Shown: positions 10,471-19,440 of the stretch, one piece after another
How positions within the stretch are numbered: position 1 is the stretch's first letter
Layout of the letters: every line of letters starts with the position of its first letter
From: Ettlia oleoabundans
Taxonomy: Eukaryota > Chlorophyta > Chlorophyceae > Chlamydomonadales
Length of the DNA stretch: 21,822 nt
Direction: 5' to 3'
NCBI GenBank assembly: GCA_019693395.1
Contig: JAAMXP010001103.1
Location: 1-21,822, forward strand
The notes under the pieces: model-generated
Told to the model about the DNA's origin: nothing
Databases searched by the model: none
The model's input: only the letters and a program-made list of their open reading frames with translations
Position numbers and translations under genes: made by a program

Positions 10471-12211
10471 ATGGCGCCCAAGCATCCCTCCCAGGATTGC
10501 AGCAACCTCTGGGCATGGCCGCTGGAGCATAACTGTAAGGGTTTCAGTAGCCGCGCCGTTCCAACGGGCGCAATTCCTCCACCGCCGCCATCACGTGGTA
10601 CTGCTGCAACGAAGCAAACACACCCACTAGTGCTCAAGGTGTTAATGCACTACATGCTTATTGACAAGGCACGCCTCCCAAATTGAACAGGCTGGTACCG
10701 TGCCCACAATGCCATCCGCGCTGATTATAAAGCCCTTGGATGCATGCTCAGCAACTTTGAGGGGCAGCTGGCTGGTGGCAAGCCCATCTCCCGCGAACAG
10801 GCCGGCGCCGCCACCCGCTTTGTTGACTGCTTCATCAACTTCCTGCACCACCACCACCACTGCAAGGATGGTGAGTAGGCTGGCCTGATTGCACAGCGGT
10901 AAGCATAAACCTGGCTGTGGCCTTCCCCACCGTGACTGCTCCCGCTTGCCTCCCCTGAGCGGACCAGCAGCAGGTTGACGAACTGGCTCACCAGCTGTGT
11001 TCTGTGTGCGGGCGCTTGCTGCTGCTGCAGACATAGGCTCTCCCTTCATGGCCACCCGCTGTGGGGTGCCTGACAAGCTGTCAGCGGACCACAAGCGCCT
11101 GCAGGGGTGCCCGCCTGCACTGGGGGCCTGGCAGGCACGGTGCTTGCCAACATGTTGTGACACCGTGGCATCATATGCTGATGCCGACATACTGGGGTTG
11201 CCGGCCTTGTATGCTGCCAAACAAGAAGGATGATGTTGCAATTGTCGGAAAGCACCCTGAGGAGCCACTCGCTTGTGCTGAGTTGGATTCGACTCCACAC
11301 CACATCAGCAACATACTCAGCTCGCCACAGCTGCTGTGCTTGCAGCATACATGCCCCTGCAACACGACACACATACTGCCAGCACCCATCTCTTGCTGCT
11401 GGCCCCATCTAGATACAAAAATAGATACAGAAGATCTTCTGTGCAGGAGCTGATGGATGCCTTCAACTCTGCCTGCAAGAGGCTGCTGGCCGCGACTGAA
11501 TTTGAGGAGCAGCGCACCCTGCTGCCAGGAGTCATGGTGCAGCACACCTGCTGCTGCTGCGTCGGCGGGTAGCGGTGCTGCTGCTGCGCCGCCACATGCT
11601 GAAAGTCCAGCTTTGGTGGTGGTGGTAGCGGTGCACCTGCTGGTCAACCTGCTGCTTGCCCCGTGAACGTCTGGCTTAACCGGGGGGGTCGCTGCTAGCG
11701 GCAGGTCCTGCCCTTGTTCCCCATATGTACACCCCAATTCTTGCCCCATGTGCGCCACCACCAAGCCGGCTGCAGGATGTGTTTGGCCAGCTGACCACAC
11801 TGTGCTTGGCTCACTTTAGGGAGGAGGAGGAGCAGGCGATGCCCATGCTGCGCGAGCACTTCACCCCTGAGGAGTATGAGAAGAAGTGGTGGCCAAGACA
11901 CTGAGTAAGTGGCTGGGAAGGCTTCCTGTTGTGGTATGCTGCACCCCTGCTACTTGCCCTCAGTGCCGCCTTTGCGTGCTGCTTCAGCCAAATGCAAGTG
12001 CTGCTGGCTGCTGCTCCTGGCTGCAGAGAGCATGAGCGCTAATGACATGGGCACTTTCTTCCGCACCATGGACACAGAAACTTTCAACGGTTTTGCCACG
12101 CAGGAACACATCCCTTTCTTCATCTGCTGGCTGCTCAACTGGCAGCGCCGTGGTTACAACCGAAACATCTGGCGGCCCTTTGAGCAACACTGCCTTACTG
12201 CTGCCGCATGA
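10471..12211 (+). CDS. Hemerythrin-like (HHE domain) protein B, tandem paralogue, probably disrupted
   Basis: Exons equivalent to copy A: 10471-10534, 10691-10870, 11031-11104, 11447-11536, 11776-11904 and 12027-12211. The HHE ligands His20, His27, His76, His102 and the helix D HxxxE are kept, but Glu80 of helix B is Lys (HHHHHCKD). Two lesions affect expression. After exon 3 the donor GTGAGC of copy A is replaced by GGGTGC; a GC donor at 11135 would rescue the frame with ten extra residues. Exon 5 lacks one base, so the frame ends at TGA 11902-11904, exactly at the exon border, and the conserved last exon (FFRTMDTETF to HCLTAAA) is not read. That last exon has stayed intact, so the lesion is recent or is a sequencing error. 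As written, the product would be a protein of roughly 180-190 aa with a complete four-helix core but no C-terminal extension. It may equally be a young pseudogene. Confidence 0.65.
10760..10860 (+). repeat. 101-bp tract identical to copy A (within exon 2)
   Basis: Partner of 7612-7712. The identity stops right after the five-His run, where copy A continues AACGAG and copy B TGCAAG. Confidence 0.8.
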
Positions 12212-12849
12212 ACAGGCTGCTAAAATGGGGGCAGCTATTTTTGGGGGGGGGGGGACGGGGCTAGCTTGCCCCACTAAAACCGTTCGCACGTCCTCAGCCA
12301 CTGTAGCAGCCAGCATTCAGCATTCTGGAATGAAAGATGGATTTCCAGCCCACCGCATTGGCTGGCGATTGGAACTCTATATATGAGTGCGATGGTTAGA
12401 TAAGGTCTTGCCTTGACACTTGTCCTTCTTGCGGTTTTAATTCTATCTCGTTGTAGCACAGCAGGGCTACCCCAATTGTTCCCCTACGGTAGGTGTTTAT
12501 AATGACGCAGCGTTCTGTTTGCAATTGTTACCCTCACTATGAATGTCCTCCTATGCGTTTCGACGTATGCATGTTCAAGTTTGCATGCAAGCTTTGAACT
12601 AGCTGGCAACCTGCCTGTTTGCCAATCACACTCCCACACTTCTAGCCACGCTTAACGCTTCTGTGCACTCTAGCAACTGTAAAGGCATCCCCACTACTGA
12701 GCTGGGCAACAGAGCGCCAGACATTGAACAGCCACTTCAGGCTGTCTCGGATGCAACAGCTCCCTTGTCTGTGTGTTAACCTTGTGACCCAGCCCTTGGC
12801 TCCAGCACTTCTGCAACTTTCACAATGTTCCGCAGTAAAAATGAGAGCC
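12212..12849. other. Intergenic region between hemerythrin-like B and the 3' end of VPS51
   Basis: No supported gene. Up to about 12655 it is the duplicated 3' flank of copy B. It holds a run of twelve G (12243-12254) and a plus-strand TGTAA at 12679-12683 that could be the copy B poly(A) signal, though 470 bases past the last exon is far. It must also contain the VPS51 3' UTR; no minus-strand TGTAA was found. Confidence 0.5.
12243..12254. repeat. Homopolymer run of 12 G
   Basis: Twelve consecutive G shortly after the copy B stop codon. Such runs are error-prone in sequencing and assembly, so base counts nearby should be treated with care. Confidence 0.9.
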
Positions 12850-15800
12850 TCACAGCAGCGACACCTGCTGTTGCTGCTGCCGGCTGGCTGCCAGGATGCG
12901 ATCCAGCACCGTTGAATCCAGCAGCAGGGGCTCCGTGCATCGCTCCATTGCCACAGCCATCAGCTCATCCAGCAGCTGCACCACAGCAGGCCCATCTGCG
13001 CTGCCAGCCACCATACGCTGAAGCTGCAAATGATGGGAGGGGTGAAGGGGCAGTGTTGGGCCGCAGCAGTGGCATGGCAAAGGGGCTCCTTAAGGCGGAG
13101 CACGTTACACACAAACATTGATGCAATCAGAAAAGATGGCAAGTTCGTACGCCATCAGTGCATTCGGCAAATATAATTGCGCAACCTGAGAGGCTGGTTT
13201 AGTGCATCAACGGCGGTAACAGGCAGCGTCCACGTACTGTACGTACCTCTGGTCGCATGTAGTGTACATCCAGCTGTACTTGCTGGAACGCAGCACGCCC
13301 CAGGGTCTGACGCCGCAGGGCTTGCACCAGCGCCCGCAGCCCCAGCGACAGCAGTGCAGCGGCGATGCTGGGGCGTGTCAGCTCAAGCCCGCCGCCGTAC
13401 CCACCCCTGAAGCGGCGTGGACAGGGGCATACTCATGAGGTAGCTAATGGTGAATGATGTACACCAATGTGGCCCTGCCTCATCAGGAAGCTAACTGCCA
13501 CCTTGAGTCAATGATAGTGCAGCCCATCCAGATGCAGTGCTGGGCAGCCCAAGGCACCCCTGCAGCCCTCGCTGCTACTAGCCACTAACACCACCACCGC
13601 ACCTGTCCCTGCCGCCTGACAGCATACGTGACACCGACGCCTCCACATAGGCCCCCTGCAGGTCCACCCCCCCTCCACGAGTGCCGTGCTGCGATTGACC
13701 CACGTGGGTGCTGTCCCAAGAAGCGGCGCTGCTGGTGCTGGCGGCACGAGAGTGCATGTGTGATAAGCGGCGGCCATTGTTTCCAGCTGCCAAGTAAGAC
13801 ACCTCCACAGCCACCTCTGCAGCAGTAGCAGGAGCAGTAAGAGAGGTTACCAGTGCCAGTAGCGGCAAGTGCGATGATTGGGCCAGCATAGAGGCAGTAC
13901 ATATTGTGAGGTCAACATACGGTACAGATGTGAAGGTGCAGTCAGAAGGCAACTTGTCACCGGTGTTCCAGCTTTACCCCGCCAAACAGCCTTTCTCTTG
14001 TGAAATTGTGGCCGCTGATTTATTACCCACAGCTACAGGCACAACACCCATTTGTCACCCAAAAGCCCACCTGCCACCTTGTCCAAAATCGCATCACACA
14101 CAGGGCGCGGCGCCCGCGGCTCTTTCAGAGCCGCCCAGTCCGTAGCCCGGGTGCTACTTTCCACCTCCGCCTCTAACACAGAGCCATGCGTCTGCACATA
14201 GCCCTGCAGCAGCGCCGCCGCTGCCGCCGCCATTTGTCGCCCCAGCTCTGTTGGCAGGAAGGCCGGCAGCTCCTCCCCACCCGACAGCTGACGCTCAGGG
14301 TACAGCTGCTGCAGCATCATCAGCGCAGCTCCCACCGCCTCACGCTCCGCAAAGACGCACAGCTTGCATAGCAGCAGCAGCAACGTGGGTGGACGCGGCG
14401 TGGCGGCACTGCTACTGCCACTCCCGCCGCTGCTGCCGTCCGGGCTGCTACCGGCGCTGCCGCTGACGTCTGGCTGCTGCAATGTGGCGCGCCTCTGCAG
14501 CGCAGCAAAGGGCGCAGCCGATTCCACCGTGCTGCGTGCGCTGCTAACCACAGAGGTTCCAACGCTGCTAGGCGGCGCCACGTGGGCAGCCACCAGCAGC
14601 TGCTGACAGGTGCTGAGGAAGAGGTTGGACACCTGGCCATGCACCGAGTTGACAAACACCTCCTCCCAGCCAGCCAGAACCCACTTCTGCAACTCGTAAG
14701 CCTTCAAGCTGCAACGCAGGCAGTGGCACGGCGAAGGGAGAGGGTCAGGCAGCAGCAGCAACACTGTAGCGGGCAGGAGCAGGTAGGCTGGGCCGACGTT
14801 GCAGCACGGTGGCTCCAGACGTGACGCCTGCAGTCGAGCGGAAGGGCGACAGCATGGATGGATGCATTCCCATTTCAAGAGCTTATCACGCCAGACCGGG
14901 GCGTTCGAACACCGTCCTTGAGCACAACGCAGCGGCAGCCATCCCACCTGCGCAGCAGGCGATCTAGGCCCTGGGTCAACAGCGCCGCCAATGCCGTCAG
15001 CCCCGCAACCAGCAGCCGCTGCTTCTCCCCTCCATTTTGTGCCGCCTCTGGAGCACCCAATGCGCCCCGCAGCGCCTCTGCCGTGCCCAGCAGCCGCCTT
15101 TCCAAAGCGGCGAAGCAGAGGGAGACGTGCTGCCGCACCGTGTGTTCCACAAGCTCGCTGCCGCGATCCCGGGGAGACAGCTCAGGCAGCAGGCTGTCGA
15201 GGCGGACCAAATCGTTCTTCACAACATACAGCCCCTGCAGCAGCCCTGCCGCGCCCCAGTCTGCACACAAGTGCAGGTGGCGTGAGTGGTCGGGAAGGGA
15301 CAGGCAGAGAAGGTCGATCAGCTGAGGCGCTCGCATGAGACAGGATGCTCAACTACTGGTAACACCACAGGCCCACTTTGATGACTCAAGGATGCCACTC
15401 CACATGCGATATCAGAAAGCAGTGGTGGGTGCTGGCTTCCATCTGCTGCCTCGATGCAGGCTGAGATCTGCACAACTGCCACAACCAGGGGCAGTACAGG
15501 TGCGATCCTGGGTGGTGCAGCACACACCTGCAGCTATGCAGTCCTCTGGCAGCCACGCCCCTCCTGCTGCCTGCCCCTCCTCTGAAGCTGCCGCCTGTGT
15601 CGCCGCTGCCAGCAGCTCATCCAGTGGCTGAACCGGATGGCCAGCGGCGGTGATACCCGCTGCTGTGGCGGCCGCAATGGCGGATGCGTCTGAGAGCGCC
15701 CGGCGTGTGAGCTTGAGGTAGCGCGCAAAGCAATCACGGCACATCTGCAGCACAATGGTCAGGTTTGAAACGTGGGCCAACGGCAGCAGCATGAGCAGGA

Positions 15801-18786
15801 TATCACCAGCTGCAGGACAGCAACACGAAGGGTGCTGCTGCTCAGCTATGCATGAAGCAACCGAGGTACCCATCCGGAAAGGCTGACAGCCGTCTCTGCC
15901 GATTTGCAGCTTGCTAAACCCCCCTGCCTGAACCAGTTTGGTCCCCAGCTGTGAGCAAGCTGCATCACACGCGCTAACCCGCAAAGGGCCACGGACCATC
16001 AACAACCACGCCCACCGCCGCTGCCGACTGCGCACCTTGACTAGGCGCTTGCGCCCCCCGGGTGGGAACAGCTCGCCAAACAGGCCTGCTGTGTGTGTGA
16101 TTTCCGTGATGAACTTGCTATCCAGCTGCACAACCACAGCGTGCAGGCTTGGCAAGGCGCCGGCGCCCAAACTGCCCGGGGCGGCGGGAGGGCCAGCTGC
16201 TGCCTGGCCGCTGCTACCTGAAGCAGCGGCAGTGTCTTGGGCTGAGGCAGTTGCTGGGAACATAGCATGCATGCGCTGCTGCAGCCCCTCGTCTACAGCA
16301 CCCAGCTCTGCAAAGGCAAGGACCGCACAGAAGAAAAAAGAAAACAACAGGTCAGTACATCAGTCGCAAGGAAGGAGACGGCTTTGCGGAACAGGTGTGT
16401 AGACCTACTGCTTTGCGGTGCGCAACACGCAGGCATCCCGGCAACCTGCGCCGCCTCTACCCTTGGATGGGCACTCACCTGTAGGAGGCAGCAGCCCCTT
16501 GTCCACTGCCAGCGTCTTCAGCATGAGCCCCGCCGCCGCTAGCAGACCCTCCAGCCGCTGCCGCTTGCACTCGAGGAAATCCTCCTGCAGAGAGAAATAG
16601 ACACAGTGACGAAAGAGGTCATAGGGTATGAAGCAGGTGAGGGGTAAGCATTGGGAAAGGCCAAAAGGAGCGCGAACATAAATCGCTCATTTGGCTAGCG
16701 TGCAAATGGGCCTTGGCAGTGCGCTCTGCAGCGGGCAAGAAAGAGCAGGCAGGCAGGCAGGCAGGCATATCGTAACCATGGGCAGCCCACACCATGAGAA
16801 GACTCACCTGCAGGCTCTCAGTGGGTTCGCCCAGCTTTGCAATCATCTGGATGCACTCAGCTGCCTGGTCCGGGGTGGCCAGCAGGCGGCGACGCAGTAT
16901 GCCCGCCAGCTCTCGAGCGCATGCCTCAACCTCGCCACTCACACGTTTGAAGGCACCCTGGATGTGAGAACCGGGGTGCAAGACTCAGGTGGATGGGGGA
17001 CAAGCATTGGTGGGTGGGAAGCCAGAAGGGTGAGCACTGGCAGGGAGGCCACTTTGAGAGCCAGCACGATCGCTGCATGCGATTGCCGCTGTTGGAGGGC
17101 AACTCGTAGGCCCCAACCCTTGCAGTCCTCCCCCTTTTCCTCCGCCCATATGCCACCCGCAGGCCAACACCCTCACATTTGCCCCCATCACAGCCATCGT
17201 CGACACCCAGCTGGCCTAGCCTGTCACCCATCTCCCTCCTCCCCGCTCACCTTGTGCCCATACTTCTTCAGCAGCGGCCCCGCGTCTGCATACGCGTCCG
17301 CTGCCACCTCAAAGGCCTCACGTTCAATGGCGGCACGCAGCTTGCGGGGCAGGTCAAACACCCCCTGCAGCTTGTGCAGCAACAGCCGCACAGCATTCAG
17401 CTCCTCTATCTCCGCCTGCCGCCTCTCCAGCTTGCCGTTGACCGTATTGCTGGTGGCCACAACGCCGTCTGCAGGCAGGGTGGCGGCCATGCTATAAAGT
17501 CAGAACTGAGAGACAGGCTGGTGCTAAGGACCCCGTTGGGCCATGACAAGGGCCGCAAACTTGCAGGCCACACCTAGCCAAAAGGGCAGGCAGCTGCAAG
17601 CTAAATAAAAGTACTGCAGGCAGCCAGGGTGCCACCCCCAGGTGCCCTGCTCAAACGCCTGCCCCACCACTGCACATGTCTAGCAAACTAGGCACAGCCA
17701 TGCTGCCTACCTGGCATGCAGCTGTTACTACCCTTCCTCTACGAAGAAACCCGCACTTACAGCGGCACGACCTCAGGGCCCAGGGGTGTTCCAGCCGTGC
17801 GGTATATGCGGTGCCTGCCTAACCTGCCTGCCTGCCACCGCTGACCCACCTGCCAACCCAGCCACCCACCTATGAGCCCCCTCAGCGCCGCCATGCGATC
17901 ATCCATGCCCTCCATGCTGGTGCTCATGGCCTTGATGGTGTCCGTGGCGGTGATGAACTTGTTGTAGTTCTCGTACACAAGCATCTGAGGGAGCATGATG
18001 CACAGGTCATGTCAATACATGGGGCTGCACGGTGCAGGAGTTTAAGTGGAGCTCAAACCTTCTCTGTGTTCGCTACCGCCACCATTTGCCCCAGTTCCAT
18101 CCCCACCTCCAGTCCTCCTTGAGGACACTCATGCCTCCCAATATTCTACCTCACCCGCCTCTCCCGCCCCATCAGCCCTACCTGCATGTCGCTGTCCAGG
18201 GTGCCCACTTCCGCCGCCATGTCGCGCTGCCTGGCCGCCAGCTCAGCCAACCGCGTCTCCCTCAACATGCGCTTTAGGTAGGCGTCTGGGTCGAAATAAG
18301 AGGCATTGAGCGCGGAGGAATCCAGGCTGGCAGCGGAGGCGGCACCAGCCAGTTTCGGGCCAAGAGCGCGAGCCGCTGGCGATGGCGAGGGGGACGGCCT
18401 GCAGAAGCAGTGGCATGGCGGCGCAGCAGAGGGAGGCGTCACGATGTGAGCCCACAATGTAAACTAGCATGGGTAAGCATCCACGAATGGACTGTGCCTT
18501 CTTAAACTCTCAACTCAGGATGTCAGCGACATATACACAACACATACAGGGGCAGCCCCTGAAACGCAAACCATTGCCTTTTCTACAAGTGCAAGCACTT
18601 TCAAAGCTAAGCTCTGCGTGGTGCTTGCGGCATAATGGTGTACCTGGGGCTGTCGTGCAGTGAGACTGCCTCAGCTCCATCATCCACATCATAGTAGCTG
18701 GCCAGCAGGCTCTTTACCTTGGTGGCCTTATCAGCGCTGCCGCCCAAGCCTCTGCCGCCGCTACCGCCCGTGCTGGCCGGACCCAT
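12850..18786 (-). CDS. VPS51: Vacuolar protein sorting-associated protein 51 (GARP/EARP subunit), about 12-13 exons
   Basis: Exons in transcript order: 18786-18644, 18398-18182, 17984-17870, 17468-17251, 16957-16808, 16584-16479, 16307-15528 (perhaps split), 15329-14948, 14708-14078, 13688-13603, 13406-13247, 13023-12850. VPS51 is the small coiled-coil organiser of the GARP and EARP tethers that dock endosome-derived vesicles at the trans-Golgi network. Seen: KVKSLLASYYD near the N-terminus, FDPDAYLKRML (83-93), LDSDMQMLVYENYNKF and ITATDTI (121-137), which is the Vps51/Vps67 domain signature; then a charged helical stretch AEIEELNAVRLLLHKLQGVF; and near the C-terminus LGRAAFQQVQLDVHYM, a strongly conserved block. 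Length is 1053 aa if 16307-15528 is one exon, or 980 aa if an in-frame intron is removed, against about 780 aa in other species; the excess is low-complexity Ala/Ser/Gly. The start is the ATG at 18786, preceded in frame by a GTG. Confidence 0.88.
16745..16767. repeat. (GGCA)n microsatellite in a VPS51 intron
   Basis: More than five tandem GGCA units between VPS51 exons 5 and 6. Shorter runs of the same unit occur in other introns of the window, e.g. near 2815-2830 and 461-470. Confidence 0.8.
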
Positions 18787-19440
18787 CACTGCTGCTGACC
18801 ACAGCTGCTGATAATGCTGCTGTTATGCCCACCTCTATCTGCACAGCAGACAACAAATGGGGTTGGTGTCAGGAAAATGGGAGGAGGTCAACCTGCTACA
18901 GGCCAAAGTGCGTACGGCGGCAGGCGGGTGCGGTGGTGGCAGCAGGGCGTGTGGATGGCGCACAGGCCGTCCGGTCGCTTTGCTTGTTACGAAGACAACA
19001 CTTCAACAACACACCACTCCGGTGCACGAGCCGGCGTCTTGCCAGCGCCTTGCCTGGAGCTCCCGAGGAGCGCCTGGGCCGGCTGGTTGGGCGGGGACAA
19101 TATTAATCACCACAGGACTTCAGCCAAATCGAGAAAAGAGGCGACAGCGACTTGGGCGGCTGCTGGATCGCAACCACAGAGCCAGTTGTTTGTGACCGAC
19201 ACTGCGCCTGGCCGCAGGTGGAGCGCCGCGATCTGTACTAATGGCTGCGTTCAAATCCTATCAGCAGGTTGTAGGCTGACATGTCAACAAGGCGCCGCCG
19301 CCGCCGCCGCGGCTGAACGCGTGGTCAACCGCACCGATACACAGCATGGAAGATGGACATCAACGCTGATTGTTCACAAAGGTGTGCTCATGCAAGCCGA
19401 AGTGAACATTTAACTGCTGGGCATTGCAGTTCCGTGCTCC
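18787..19440. other. Intergenic region: VPS51 promoter and 3' UTR of the NTF2-like gene
   Basis: No supported gene. Both flanking genes run on the minus strand, so this 654-bp gap holds the upstream gene's 3' UTR and the VPS51 promoter. It contains a (GCC)n run at 19293-19311. Open frames across it on the plus strand show no family motif. No minus-strand TGTAA was found. Confidence 0.5.
19293..19311. repeat. (GCC)n microsatellite
   Basis: About six GCC units upstream of VPS51, downstream of the NTF2-like gene. Confidence 0.8.

Larger units (their letters stand above)
10270..12655 (+). repeat. Tandem duplication unit, copy B
   Basis: Second copy of the unit at about 7120-9955, in direct orientation. 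Exons 1, 2, 3, 4 and 6 have the same lengths as in copy A (64, 180, 74, 90, 185 nt); exon 5 is 129 instead of 130 nt. Introns differ more than exons, so the duplication is not recent over its whole length. Confidence 0.7.

Noticed and set aside
12370..12380. TATATAT after the hemerythrin-like B gene as a promoter
   Set aside because: No gene starts downstream on the plus strand and the next gene ends here on the minus strand; it is in the duplicated 3' flank.
14033..14947. Long uninterrupted minus-strand frame of 304 codons ending in TAG, a possible VPS51 C-terminus
   Set aside because: The conserved C-terminal VPS51 block (LGRAAFQQVQLD) lies further downstream at 13406-13247. A donor at 14077 in phase 0 links to it through 13688-13603, so the TAG is in an intron.
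16745..16767. Tandem GGCA repeats considered as a CRISPR-like array
   Set aside because: Units are four bases with no spacers, in an intron of a eukaryotic gene; it is a simple microsatellite.
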